Source of the DNA: Hydractinia symbiolongicarpus
Lineage: Eukaryota; Cnidaria; Hydrozoa; Anthoathecata; Hydractiniidae
DNA: 64,000 nucleotides
Assembly (NCBI RefSeq): GCF_029227915.1
Contig: NC_079877.1
Span: forward strand, 36,235,851 to 36,299,850
Direction: 5' to 3'
Numbering within the stretch: the stretch's first letter is position 1; each line of letters begins with the position of its first letter. The position numbers and the translations under genes are program-made. This document shows positions 22,791 to 36,592 of the stretch, one piece after another. Below the pieces are notes generated by a model. The model was not told the DNA's origin. It saw nothing but the letters and a program-made list of their open reading frames with translations, and did no database searches.

Positions 22791-25416
22791 ACTACAAGTC
22801 TCATGCGTTTTAGTGGTGAAAAGATATTTTAAAATATCGTTCGGGAAATAAGTTTACTCCCTGGGTACTTTCTCTGTATACTTTTGACTATACGGGCCGA
22901 GTCCGGGATTTACGGGAAATCGCGGGTTTTCGTTTGCCGGCGATTAAACTTCTTTTATTCAGCGTCTCATCAAAAATAAAAACATTTTTGAAAACTACAA
23001 GTCTCATGCGTTTTAGTGGTGAAAAAATAATTTAAAAAATCGTTCTGGAAATGAGTTTACTCACAGGGTACTTTCTTTGTATATACTCAACTATACAGGC
23101 CAAGCACGGGATTTACGGGAAATCGCGGGTTTTCGTTTGCCGGCGATTAAACTTCTTTTATTCAGCGTCTCATCAAAAATGAAAACATTTTTGAAAACTA
23201 CAAGTCTCATGCGTTTTAGTGGTGAAAAAGCAATTTAAAAAATCGTTCGGGAAATGAGTTTACTGCCTGGGTACTTTCTTTGTATACTTTTGACTATACG
23301 GGCCGAGGCCGGGATTTAGGGAAAATTGGGGATTTTCGTTTGCCGGTGATTAAACTTCTTTTATTCAGCGTCTCATCAAAAATGAAAACATTTTTAAAAA
23401 CGACAAGTCTCATTCGTTCTAGTGCTGCAGAAATAATTTGAAAAATCGTTCGGGAAATCAGTTTACTCCCTGGGTACTTTCTTTATATACATTCGACTAT
23501 ACGGGCCAACCCGGGATTTACGGGAAATCGCGGGTTTTCGTTTGCCGGCGATTAAACCTCTTTCATTCAGAGACTCATCAAAAATGAAAACACTTTTGAA
23601 AACTAAAAGTCTCTTGCGTTTTAGTGGTGAAAAAATGATTTAAAAAATCGTTCGGGAAATGAGTTTACTCCCTGAGTACTTCCTTTTTATACTTTTGACT
23701 ATACAGGCCGAGTCCGGGATTTAGGGCAAATTGCGGATTTTATTTTGCCGACGATTAAACTTCTTTTACTCAGCGTCTCATCAAAAATGAAAACATTTTT
23801 AAAAACGACAGGTCTCATTCGTTCCAATGGTGCAGAAATAATTTGAAAAATCGTTCGGGAAATGAGTTTACTCCAAGGGTATTTTCTTTGTATATTTTTG
23901 ACTATACGGGCCGAGTCCGGGATTTACGGGAAATCGCGGGTTTTCGTTTGCCGGCGATTAAACTTTTTTTATTCCGCGTCTCATCAGAAATGAAAACATT
24001 TTTGAAAACTACTAGTCTCATGCGTTTTAGTGGTGAAAAAGTAATTTAAAAAATCGTTCGGGAAATGAGTTTACTCACCGGGTACTTCCTTTGTATACAT
24101 TCGACTATACGGGCCAATCCCGGGATTTACGGAAAATCGCGGGTTTTCGTTTGCCGGCGATTAAACCTCTTTCATTAAGCGTCTCATCATAAATGAAAAC
24201 ATTCCTGAAAACTACAAGTCTCATGCGTTTTAGTGGTGAAAAGATATTTTAAAATATCGTTCGGGAAATAAGTTTACTCCCTGGGTACTTTCTCTGTATA
24301 CTTTTGACTATACGGGCCGAGTCCGGGATTTACGGGAAATCGCGGGTTTTCGTTTGCCGGCGATTAAACTTCTTTTATTCAGCGTCTCATCAAAAATAAA
24401 AACATTTTTGAAAACTACAAGTCTCATGCGTTTTAGTGGTGAAAAAATAATTTAAAAAATCGTTCTGGAAATGAGTTTACTCACAGGGTACTTTCTTTGT
24501 ATATACTCAACTATACAGGCCAAGCACGGGATTTACGGGAAATCGCGGGTTTTCGTTTGCCGGCGATTAAACTTCTTTTATTCAGCGTCTCATCAAAAAT
24601 GAAAACATTTTTGAAAACTACAAGTCTCATGCGTTTTAGTGGTGAAAAAGCAATTTAAAAAATCGTTCGGGAAATGAGTTTACTGCCTGGGTACTTTCTT
24701 TGTATACTTTTGACTATACGGGCCGAGGCCGGGATTTAGGGAAAATTGGGGATTTTCGTTTGCCGGTGATTAAACTTCTTTTATTCAGCGTCTCATCAAA
24801 AATGAAAACATTTTTAAAAACGACAAGTCTCATTCGTTCTAGTGCTGCAGAAATAATTTGAAAAATCGTTCGGGAAATCAGTTTACTCCCTGGGTACTTT
24901 CTTTATATACATTCGACTATACGGGCCAACCCGGGATTTACGGGAAATCGCGGGTTTTCGTTTGCCGGCGATTAAACCTCTTTCATTCAGAGACTCATCA
25001 AAAATGAAAACACTTTTGAAAACTAAAAGTCTCTTGCGTTTTAGTGGTGAAAAAATGATTTAAAAAATCGTTCGGGAAATGAGTTTACTCCCTGAGTACT
25101 TCCTTCTTATACTTTTGACTATACAGGCCGAGTCCGGGATTTAGGGCAAATTGCGGATTTTATTTTGCCGACGATTAAACTTCTTTTACTCAGCGTCTCA
25201 TCAAAAATGAAAACATTTTTAAAAACGACAGGTCTCATTCGTTCCAATGGTGCAGAAATAATTTGAAAAATCGTTCGGGAAATGAGTTTACTCCAAGGGT
25301 ATTTTCTTTGTATATTTTTGACTATACGGGCCGAGTCCGGGATTTACGGGAAATCGCGGGTTTTCGTTTGCCGGCGATTAAACTTTTTTTATTCCGCGTC
25401 TCATCAGAAATGAAAA
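22577..25416 (+). repeat. Recent 7-monomer (1420-bp) tandem duplication
   Basis: Copies at about 22577-23996 and 23997-25416. Both share the private 1-bp deletion 'gggccaacccggg' (near 23506 and 24926), which explains 1420 rather than 1421 bp, and both share 'cattcagagactc', 'ttttactcagcg' and 'cgttccaatgg'. I noticed one difference, 'cttccttttt' versus 'cttccttctt' near 25103. Confidence 0.87.
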
Positions 25417-28400
25417 CATTTTTGAAAACTACAAGTCTCATGCGTTTTAGTGGTGGAAAGATAATTTAAAAAATCGTTCTGGAAATGAGTTTATTCACAG
25501 GGTACTTTCTTGGTATATACTCGACTATAAGGGCCAAGCACGGGATTTACGGGAAATCGCGGGTTTTCGTTTGCCGGCGATTAAACTTCTTTTATTCCGC
25601 GTCTCATCAGAAATGAAAACATTTTTGAAAACTACAAGTCTCATGCGTTTTAGTGGTGAAAAGATAATTTAAAAAATCGTTCTGGAAATGAGTTTACTCA
25701 CAGGGTACTTTCTTTGTATATACTCGACTATAAGGGCCAAGCACGGGATTTACGGGAAATCGCGGGTTTTCGTTTGCCGGCGATTAAACTTCTTTCATTC
25801 AGTGTGTCATCAAAAATGGAAACATTTTTGAAAACTACAAGTCTCATGCGTTTTAGTGGTGAAAAAACAATTTAAAAAATCGTTCGGGAAATGAGTTTAC
25901 TGCCTGGGTACTTTCTTTGTATACTTTTGACTATACGGGCCGAGGCCGGGATTTACGGGAAATCGCGGGTTTTCGTTTGCCGGCGATTAAACCTCTTTCA
26001 TTCAGCGTCTCATCAAAAATGAAAACACTTTTGAAAACTAAAAGTCTCTTGCGTTTTAGTGGTGAAAAAATGATTTAAAAAATCGTTCGGGAAATGAGTG
26101 TACTCCCTGAGTACTTCCTTTTTATACTTTTGACTATACAGGCCGAGTCCGGGATTTAGGGCAAATTGCGGATTTTCTTTTGCCGACGATTAAACTTCTT
26201 TTATTCAGCGTCTCATCAAAAATGAAAACATTTTTAAAAACGACAGGTCTCATTCGTTCTAATGGTGCAGAAATAATTTGAAAAATCGTTCCTCAAATCA
26301 GTTTACTCCCTGGGTACTTTCTTTATATACATTCCACTATACGGGCCAAGACCGGGATTTACAGGAAATCGCGGGTTTTCGTTTGTTGGCGATTAAACTT
26401 CTTTTATTCAGCGTCTCATCAAAAATGAAAACATTTTTGAAAACTACAAGTCTCATGCGTTTTAGTGGTGAAAAAGTAATTTAAAATATCGTTCGGGAAA
26501 TAAGTTTACTCCCTGGGTACTTTCTCTGTATACTTTTGACTATACGGGCCAAGCCCGGGATTTACGGGAAATCGCAGGTTTTCGTTTGCCAGCGATTAAA
26601 CCTCTTTCATTAAGCGTCTCAGCAAAAAAGAAAACATTTTTGAAAACTACAAGTCTCATGCCTTCTAGTGGTGAAAAAATAATTTAAAAAAACGTTCGGG
26701 AGAAGAGTTTACTCCCTGGGTAATTTCTTTGTATACATTCGACTATACGGGCGTAGCTCTGGATTTACGGGAAATCGCTACTTTTCGTTTGCCGGCGATT
26801 AAACCTCTTTCATTATGCGTCTCATCAAAAATGAAAACATTTTTGAAAACTACAAGTCTCATGCGTTTTAGTGGCGAAAAAATAATTTAAAAAATCGTTC
26901 TGGAAATGAGTTTACTCCCTGAGTACTTTCTTTGTATACTTTTGACTATACGAGCCGGGTCCAAGATTTACGGGAAATCGCTGGTTTTCGTTTGCCGGCG
27001 ATTAAACTTCTTTTATTCAGCGTCTCATCAAAAATGAAAACATTTTTGAAAACTACAAGTCTCATTCGTTTTAGTGGTGAAATGATAATTTAAAAAATCG
27101 TTCTGGAAATGAGTTTACTCACAGGATACTTTCTTTGTATATACTCAACTATACGGGCCAAGCACGGGATTTACGGGAAATCGCGGGTTTTCGTTTGCCG
27201 GCGATTAAACTTCTTTTATTTAGCGTCTCATCAAAAATGAAAACATTTTTGAAAACTACAAGTCTAATACGTTTTAGTGGTTAAAAAATAATTTAAAAAA
27301 TCGTTCGGGAAATGAGTTTACTCCCTGGGTATTTTTTTGTATACTTTTGACTATACGGGCCGAGTCCGGGATTTACGGGAAATCGCGGGTTTTTGTTTGC
27401 CGGCGATTAAACTTCTTTTATTCCGCGCCTCATCAAAAATGAAAACATTTTTGAAAACTACAAGTCTCATGCGTTTTAGTGGTGAAAAATTAATTTAAAA
27501 AATCGTTCTGGAAATGAGTTTACTCCCTGGGTATTTTCTTTGTATACTTTTGACTATACGGGTCGAGTCCGGGATTTACGGAAATTCACGGGTTTTCGTT
27601 TGCCGGCTATTAAACTTCTTTTATTTAGCGTCTCATCAAAAATGAAAACATTTTTGAAAACTACAAGTCTAATACGTTTTAGTGGTTAAAAAATAATTTA
27701 AAAAATCGTTCGGGAAATGAGTTTACTCCCTGGGTATTTTTTTGTATACTTTTGTCTATACGGGCCGAGTCCGGGATTTACGGGAAATCGCGGGTTTTTG
27801 TTTGCCGGCGATTAAACTTCTTTTATTCCGCGTCTCATCAAAAATGAAAACATTTTTGAAAACTACAAGTCTCATGCGTTTTAGTGGTGAAAAAATAATT
27901 TAAAAAGTCGTTCGGTAAATGAGTTTACTCACAGGTTACTTTCTTTGTATACATTCGACTATGCGGGCCAAGTCCGGGATTTACGGGAAGTCGCGGGTTT
28001 TCGTTTGCCGGCGATTAAACTTCTTTCATTAAGCGTCTCATCAAAGATAAAAACATTCCTGAAAACTACAAGTCTCATGCGTTTTAGTGGTGAAAAAATA
28101 ATTTAAAAAATCGTTCTGGAAATGAGTTTACTCACAGGGTACTTTCTTTGTATATACTCAACTATACGGGCCAAGCACGGGATTTACGGGAAATCACGGG
28201 TTTTCGTTTGCCGGTGATTAAACTTCTTTTATTCAGCGTCTCATCAAAAATGAAAACATTTTTGAAAACTACAAGTCTCATGCGTTTTAGTGGTGGAAAA
28301 ACAATTTAAAAAATCGTTCGGGAAATGAGTTTACTGCCTGGGTACTTTCTTTGTATACTTTTGACTATACGGGCCGAGGCCGGGATTTAGGGAAAATTGG

Positions 28401-28499
28401 GGATTTTCGTTTGCCGGTGATTAAACTTCTTTTATTCAGCGTCTCATCAAAAATGAAAACATTTTTAAAAACGACAAGTCTCATTCGTTCTAGTGCTGC

Positions 28500-30170
28500 A
28501 GAAATAATTTGAAAAATCGTTCGGGAAATCAGTTTACTCCCTGGGTACTTTCTTTATATACATTCGACTATACGGGCCAAGCCCGGGATTTACGGGAAAT
28601 CGCGGGTTTTCGTTTGCCGGCGATTAAACCTCTTTCATTCAGAGTCTCATCAAAAATGAAAACACTTTTGAAAACTAAAAGTCTCTTGCGTTTTAGTGGT
28701 GAAAAAATGATTTAAAAAATCCTTCGGGATATGAGTTTACTCCCTGAGTACTTCCTTTTTATACTTTTGACTATACAGGCCGAGTCCGGGATTTAGGGCA
28801 AATTGCGGAATTTCTTTTGCCGACGATTGAACTTCTTTTTTTCAGCGTCTCATGAAAAATGAAAACATTTTTAAAAACGACAGGTTTCATTCGTTCTAGT
28901 GGTGCAGAAATAATTTGAAAAATCGTTCGGCAAATCAGTTTACTCCCTGGGTACTTTCTTTATATACATTCCACTATACGGACCAAGCCCGGGATTTACA
29001 GGAAATCGCGGGTTTTCGTTTGTTGGCGATTAAACTTCTTTTATTCAGCGTCTCATCAAAAATGAAAACATTTTTGAAAACTACAAGTCTCATGCGTTTT
29101 AGTGGTGAAAAAGTAATTTAAAAAATCGTTTGGGAAATGAGTTTACTCACCGGGTACTTCCTTTGTATACATTCGACTATACGGGCCAATCCCGGGATTT
29201 ACGGAAAATCGCGGGTTTTCGTTTGCCGGCGATTAAACCTCTTTCATTAAGCGTCTCATCAAAAATGAAAACATTCCTGAAAACTACAAGTCTCATGCGT
29301 TTTAGTGGTGAAAAGATATTTTAAAATATCGTTCGGGAAATAAGTTTACTCCCTGGGTACTTTCTCTGTATACTTTTGACTATACGGGCCGAGTCCGGGA
29401 TTTACGGGAAATCGCGATTTTTCGTTTGCCGGCGATTAAACTTCTTTTATTCAGCGTCTCATCAAAAATAAAAACATTTTTGAAAACTACAAGTCTCATG
29501 CGTTCTAGTGTTGAAAAAATAATTTAAAAAATCGTTCGGGAAATGAGTTTACTCCCTGGGTACTTTCTTTGTATACTTTTGACTATACGGGCCGAGGCCG
29601 GGATTTAGGGAAAATTGGGGATTTTCGTTTGCCGGTGATTAAACTTCTTTTATTCAGCGTCTCATCAAAAATGAAAACATTTTTAAAAACGACAAGTCTC
29701 ATTCGTTCTAGTGCTGCAGAAATAATTTGAAAAATCGTTCGGGAAATCAGTTTACTCCCTGGGTACTTTCTTTATATACATTCGACTATACGGGCCAAGC
29801 CCGGGATTTACGGGAAATCGCGGGTTTTCGTTTGCCGGCGATTAAACCTCTTTCATTCAGAGTCTCATCAAAAATGAAAACATTTTTGAAAACTACAAGT
29901 CTCATGCGTTTTAGTGGTGAAAAAGTAATTTAAAAAATCGTTTGGGAAATGAGTTTACTCACCGGGTACTTCCTTTGTATACATTCGACTATACGGACCA
30001 ATCCCGGGATTTACGGAAAATCGCGGGTTTTCGTTTGCCGGCGATTAAACCTCTTTCATTAAGCGTCTCATCAAAAATGAAAACATTCCTGAAAACTACA
30101 AGTCTCATGCGTTTTAGTGGTGAAAAGATATTTTAAAATATCGTTCGGGAAATAAGTTTACTCCCTGGGT
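28500..30170 (+). repeat. 4- and 6-monomer duplications
   Basis: The monomer with 'gtgctgcag' and 'gtttactccctgggtac' recurs from 28509 to 29727, 1218 bp (6 x 203). The following 'gtttgggaaatgagtttactcacc' monomer recurs from 29130 to 29942, 812 bp (4 x 203). The two offsets show that the second copy lost two monomers between these landmarks by recombination at a new register. Confidence 0.7.
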
Positions 30171-31080
30171 ACTTTCTCTGTATACTTTTGACTATACGGG
30201 CCGAGTCCGGGATTTACGGGAAATCGCGGGTTTTCGTTTGCCGGCGATTAAACTTCTTTTATTCAGCGTCTCATCAAAAATAAAAACATTTTTGAAAACT
30301 ACAAGTCTCATGCGTTCTAGTGTTGAAAAAATAATTTAAAAAATCGTTCGGGAAATGAGTTTACTCCCTGGGTACTTTCTTTGTATACCTTTGGCTATAC
30401 GCGCCGAGTCCAGGATTTACGGGAATTCGCGGGTTTTCGTTTGCCGGCGATTAAACTTCTTTTATTCAGCGTCTCATCAAAAATGAAAACATTTTTGAAA
30501 ACTACAAGTCTCATGCGTTTTAGTGGTGAAAAGATAATTTAAAAAATCGTTCTGGAAATGAGTTTACTCACAAGGTACTTTCTTTGTATACATTAAAATA
30601 TACGGGCAAAACCCGGGATTTACGGGAAATCGCGGGTTTTCGTTTGCCGGCGATTAAACTTCTCTTATTCAGCGTCTCATCAAAAATATAAACATTTTTG
30701 AAAACTACAAGTCTCATGCGTTTTAGTGTTGAAAAAATAATTTAAAAAATCGTTCGGGAAATGAGTTTACTCCCTGGGTACTTTCTTTGTATACCTTTGG
30801 CTATACGGGCCGAGTCCGGGATTTACGGGAATTCGCGGGTTTTCGTTTGCCGGCGATTAAACGTCTTTTATTCAGCGTCTCATCAAAAATGAAAACAATT
30901 TTAAAAACTACAAGTCTCATGCGTTTTAGTGGTGAAAAGATAATTTAAAAAATCGTTCTGGAAATGAGTTTACTCACAGGGTACTTTCTTTGTATACATT
31001 CGACCATACGGGCCAAGCCCGGGATTTACGGGAAATCGCGGGTTTTCGTTTGCCGGCGATTAAACCTCTTTTATTAAGCC

Positions 31081-32704
31081 TCTCATTAAAAATGAAAACA
31101 TTTTTGAAAACTACAAGTCTCATGCGTTTTAGTGGTGAAAAAATAATTTAAAAAGTCGTTCGGGAAATGAGTTTACTCACATGGTACTTTCTTTGTATAC
31201 ATTCGACTATGCGGGCCAAGTCCGGGATTTACGGGAAATCGCGGGTTTTCGTTTGCCGGCAATTAAACTTCTTTCATTAAGCGTCTCATCAAAGATGAAA
31301 ACATTCCTGAAAACTACAAGTCTCATGCGTTTTAGTGGTGAAAAAATAATTTAAAAAATCGTTCAGGAAATGAGTTTACTCCCTGGGTACATTCTTTGTA
31401 TACTTTTGACTATACGGGCCGAGTTCGGGATTTACGGGAAATCGCGGGTTTTCGTTTGCCGGCGATTAAACATCTTTTATTCAGCGTCTCATCAAAAATA
31501 AAAACATTTTTGAAAACTACAAGTCTCATGCGTTTTAGTGGTGAAAAGATAATTTAAAAAATCGTTCTGGAAATGAGTTTACTCCCTGGGTATTTTCTTC
31601 GTATACTTTTGACTATACGGGCCGAGTCCGGGATTTACCGGAATTCGCAGGGTTTCGTTTGCCGGCGATTAAATTTCTTTTATTCAGCGTCTCACCAAAA
31701 ATTAAAACATTTTTGAAAACTACAAGTCTCGTGCGTTTTAGTGGTGAAAAGATAATTTAAAAAATCGTTCTGAAAATGAGTTTACTCCCAGGGTACTTTC
31801 TTTGTATACTTTTGACTATACGGGCCGAGTCCGGGATTTACGGGAAATCGCAGGTTTTCGTTTGCCGGCGATTAAACTTCTTTTATTCAGCGTCTCATTA
31901 AAAATGAAAACATTTTTGAAAACTACAAGTCTCATGCGTTTTAGTGGTGAAAAAATAATTTAAAAAGTCGTTCGGGAAATGAGTTTACTCACATGGTACT
32001 TTCTTTGTATACATTCGACTATGCGGGCCAAGTCCGGGATTTACGGGAAATCGCGGGTTTTCGTTTGCCGGCAATTAAACTTCTTTCATTAAGCGTCTCA
32101 TCAAAGATGAAAACATTCCTGAAAACTACAAGTCTCATGCGTTTTAGTGGTGAAAAAATAATTTAAAAAATCGTTCAGGAAATGAGTTTACTCCCTGGGT
32201 ACATTCTTTGTATACTTTTGACTATACGGGCCGAGTTCGGGATTTACGGGAAATCGCGGGTTTTCGTTTGCCGGCGATTAAACATCTTTTATTCAGCGTC
32301 TCATCAAAAATAAAAACATTTTTGAAAACTACAAGTCTCATGCGTTTTAGTGGTGAAAAGATAATTTAAAAAATCGTTCTGGAAATGAGTTTACTCCCTG
32401 GGTATTTTCTTCGTATACTTTTGACTATACGGGCCGAGTCCGGGATTTACCGGAATTCGCAGGGTTTCGTTTGCCGGCGATTAAATTTCTTTTATTCAGC
32501 GTCTCACCAAAAATTAAAACATTTTTGAAAACTACAAGTCTCGTGCGTTTTAGTGGTGAAAAGATAATTTAAAAAATCGTTCTGAAAATGAGTTTACTCC
32601 CAGGGTACTTTCTTTGTATACTTTTGACTATACGGGCCGAGTCCGGGATTTACGGGAAATCGCGGGTTTTCGTTTGCCGGCGATTAAACTTCTTTTATTC
32701 AGCG
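31081..32704 (+). repeat. Recent 4-monomer (812-bp) tandem duplication
   Basis: Copies at 31081-31892 and 31893-32704 share 'tctcattaaaaatg', 'tactcacatggtac', 'gttcaggaaatg', 'cttcgtatac' and 'tttaccggaattcgcaggg'. I see only isolated differences, such as 'caggttttcg' near 31851 versus 'cgggttttcg' in the second copy. Confidence 0.85.
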
Positions 32705-34140
32705 TCTCATCAAAAATGAAAACATTTTTGTAAACTACAAGTCTCATATGTTTTAGTGGTGAACAAATAATTTAAAAAATCGTTCGGGAAATGAGTTTAC
32801 TCCAAGGGTATTTTCTTTGTATATTTTTGACTATACGGGCCGTGTCCGGGATTTCGGGAAATCGCGGGTTTTCGTTTGCCGGCGATTAAACTTCTTTTAT
32901 TCCGCGTCTCACCAAAATGAAAACATTTTTGAAAACTACAAGTCTCATGCGTTTTAGTGGTGAAAAAACAATTTAAAAAATCGTTCGGGAAATGAGTTTA
33001 CTGCCTGGGTACTTTCTTTGTATACCTTTGACTATACGGGCCGAGGCCGGGATTTAGGGAAAATTGGGGATTTTCGTTTGCCGGTGATTAAACTTCTTTT
33101 ATTCAGCGTCTCATCAAAAATGAAAACATTTTTAAAAACGACAAGTCTCATTCGTTCTAGCGCTGCAGAAATAATTTGAAAAATCGTTCGGGAAATCAGT
33201 TTACTCCCTGGGTACTTTCTTTATATACATTCGACTATACGGGCCAAGCCCGGGATTTACGGAAAATCGCGGGTTTTCGTTTGCCGGCGATTAAACCTCT
33301 TTTATTCAGAGTCTCATCAAAAATAAAAACATTTTTGAAAACTACAAGTCTCGTGCGTTTTAGTGGTGAAAAGATAATTTAAAAAATCGTTCTGAAAATG
33401 AGTTTACTCCCAGGGTACTTTCTTTGTATACTTTTGACTATACGGGCCGAGTCCGGGATTTACGGGAAATCGCGGGTTTTCGTTTGCCGGCGATTAATCT
33501 TCTTTTATTCAGCGTCTCATCAAAAATGAAAACATTTTTGTAAACTACAAGTCTCATATGTTTTAGTGGTGAACAAATAATTTAAAAAATCGTTCGGGAA
33601 ATGAGTTTACTCCAAGGGTATTTTCTTTGTATATTTTTGACTATACGGGCCGTGTCCGGGATTTACGGGAAATCGCGGGTTTTCGTTTGCCGGCGATTAA
33701 ACTGCTTTTATTCCACGTCTCATCAAACATGAAAACATTTTTGAAAACTACAAGTCTCATGCGTTTTAGTGGTGAAAAAACAATTTAAAAAATCGTTCGG
33801 GACATGAGTTTACTGCCTGGGTACTTTCTTTGTATACCTTTGACTATACGGGCCGAGGCCGGGATTTAGGGAAAATTGGGGATTTTCGTTTGCCGGTGAT
33901 TAAACTTCTTTTATTCAGCGTCTCATCAAAAATGAAAACATTTTTAAAAACGACAAGTCTCATTCGTTCTAGTGCTGCAGAAACAATTTGAAAAATCGTT
34001 CGGGAAATCAGTTTACTCCCTGGGTACTTTCTTTATATACATTCGACTATACGGGCCAAGCCCGGGATTTACGGGAAATCGCGGGTTTTCGTTTGCCGGC
34101 GATTAAACCTCTTTCATTCAGAGTCTCATCAAAAATGAAA
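32520..34140 (+). repeat. Second 4-monomer tandem duplication with small deletions
   Basis: 'ctgaaaatgagtttactccc' recurs at 812 bp (about 32583 and 33395), and 'gtaaactacaagtctcatatg' at 810 bp (32731 and 33541). The first copy carries two 1-bp deletions, 'gatttcggg' near 32850 and 'caccaaaatg' near 32910, which the second copy lacks. Confidence 0.8.
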
Positions 34141-34379
34141 ACACTTTTGAAAACTAAAAGTCTCTTTCGTTTTAGTGGTGAAAAAATGATTTAAAAAATC
34201 GTTCGGGAAATGAGTTTACTCCCTGAGTACTTCCTTTTTATACTTTTGACTATACAGGCTGAGTCCGGGATTTAGGGCAAATTGCGGATTTTCTTTTGCC
34301 GACGATTAAACTTCTTTTTTTCAGCGTCTCATCAAAAATGAAAACATTTTTAAAAACGACAGGTCTCATTCGTTCTAGT

Positions 34380-35620
34380 GGTGCAGAAATAATTTGAAAA
34401 ATCGTTCGGCAAATCAGTTTACTCCCTGGGTACTTTCTTTATATACATTCCACTATACGGGTCAAGCCCGGGATTTACAGGAAATCGCGGGTTTTCATTT
34501 TTTGGCGATTAAACTTCTTTTATTCAGCGTCTCATCAAAAATGAAAACATTTTTGAAAACTACAAGTCTCATGCGTTTTAGTGGTGAAAAAGTAATTTAA
34601 AAAATCGTTCGGGAAATGAGTTTACTCACCGGGTACTTCCTTTGTATACATTCGACTATACGGGCCAATCCCGGGATTTACGGAAAATCGCGGGTTTTCG
34701 TTTGCCGGCGATTAAACCTCTTTCATTAAGCGTCTCATCAAAAATGAAAACATTCCTGAAAACTACAAGTCTCATGCGTTTTAGTGGTGAAAAGATATTT
34801 TAAAATATCGTTCGGGAAATAAGTTTACTCCCTGGGTACTTTCTCTGTATACTTTTGACTATACGGGCCGAGTCCGGGATTTACGGGAAATCGCGGGTTT
34901 TCGTTTGCCGGCGATTAAATTTCTTTTATTCAGCGTCTCACCAAAAATGAAAACATTTTTAAAAACTACAAGTCTCATGCGTTTTAGTCGTGAAAAGATA
35001 ATTTAAAAAATCGTTCGGGAAATGAGTTTACTCCCTGAGTACTTCCTTTTTATACTTTTGACTATACAGGCCGAGTCCGGGATTTAGGGCAAATTGCGGA
35101 TTTTCTTTTGCCAACGATTAAACTTCTTTTTTTCAGCGTCTCATCAAAAATGAAAACATTTTTAAAAACGAAAGGTCTCATTCGTTCTAGTGGTGCAGAA
35201 ATAATTTGAAAAATCGTTCGGCAAATCAGTTTACTCCCTGGGTACTTTCTTTATATACATTCCACTATACGGGTCAAGCCCGGGATTTACAGGAAATCGC
35301 GGGTTTTCGTTTGTTGGCGATTAAACTTCTTTTATTCAGCGTCTCATCAAAAATGAAAACATTTTTGAAAACTACAAGTCTCATGCGTTTTAGTGGTGAA
35401 AAAGTAATTTAAAAAATCGTTCGGGAAATGAGTTTACTCACCGGGTACTTCCTTTGTATACATTCGACTATACGGGCCAATCCCGGGATTTACGGAAAAT
35501 CGCGGGTTTTCGTTTGCCGGCGATTAAACCTCTTTCATTAAGCGTCTCATCAAAAATGAAAACATTCCTGAAAACTACAAGTCTCATGCGTTTTAGTGGT
35601 GAAAAGATATTTTAAAATAT
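34380..35620 (+). repeat. 4-monomer repeat of the 'gtgcag' unit
   Basis: The monomers beginning near 34394 and 35206 are 812 bp apart and share 'cggcaaatcagtttactccc', 'gggtcaagcccggg' and the following 'gtttactcaccggg' and 'gatattttaaaatatcg' monomers. The middle differs, since the second copy has a 'gttttagtcgtgaaaag' monomer upstream. Confidence 0.7.
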
Positions 35621-35745
35621 CGTTCGGGAAATAAGTTTACTCCCTGGGTACTTTCTCTGTATACTTTTGACTATACGGGCCGAGTCCGGGATTTACGGGA
35701 AATCGCGGGTTTTCGTTTGCCGGCAATTAAACTTCTTTTATTCAG

Positions 35746-35864
35746 CGTCTCATCAAAAATAAAAACATTTTTGAAAACTACAAGTCTCATGCGTTCTAGT
35801 GTTGAAAAAATAATTTAAAAAATCGTTCGGGAAATGAACGGGAAATTAAACCTCTTTCATTCAG
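35746..35864 (+). repeat. Truncated monomer, 119 bp (84-bp deletion)
   Basis: The sequence runs 'gaaatga' then 'acgggaaa' then 'ttaaacctc'. Relative to the full monomer it lacks about 60 bp before 'acgggaaa' and about 24 bp after it, 84 bp in total. It has lost the 'tatac' pair and the CGGG cluster but keeps the dyad and the A/T block. Confidence 0.88.
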
Positions 35865-36473
35865 AGTCTCATCAAAAATGAAAACATTTTTGAAAACTAC
35901 AAGTCTCATGCGTTTTAGTGCTGAAAAAGTAATTTAAAAAATCGTTTGGGAAATGAGTTTACTCACCGGGTACTTCCTTTGTATACATTCGACTATACGG
36001 GCCAATCCTGGGATTTACGGAAAATCGCGGGTTTTCGTTTGCCGGCGATTAAACCTCTTTCATTAAGCGTCTCATCAAAAATCAAAACATTCCTGAAAAC
36101 TACAAGTCTCATGGGTTTTAGTGGTGAAAAGATATTTTAAAATATCGTTCGGGAAATAAGTTTACTCCCTGGGTACTTTCTCTGTATACTTTTGACTATA
36201 CGGGCCGAGTCCGGGATTTACGGGAAATCGCGGGTTTTCGTTTGCCGGCGATTAAACTTCTTTTATTCAGCGTCTCATCAAAAGTAAAAACATTTTTGAA
36301 AACTACAAGTCTCATGCGTTCTAGTGTTGAAAAAATAATTTAAAAAATCGTTCGGGAAATAAGTTTACTCCCTGGGTACTTTCTCTGTATACTTTTGACT
36401 ATACGGGCCGAGTCCGGGATTTACGGGAAATCGCGGGTTTTCGTTTGCCGGCAATTAAACTTCTTTTATTCAG

Positions 36474-36592
36474 CGTCTCATCAAAAATAAAAACATTTTT
36501 GAAAACTACAAGTCTCATGCGTTCTAGTGTTGAAAAAATAATTTAAAAAATCGTTCGGGAAATGAACGGGAAATTAAACCTCTTTCATTCAG
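36474..36592 (+). repeat. Truncated monomer, second copy (119 bp)
   Basis: Same junction as the copy at 35746, exactly 728 bp downstream. It arose by duplication of the first, not by a second deletion event. Confidence 0.88.
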
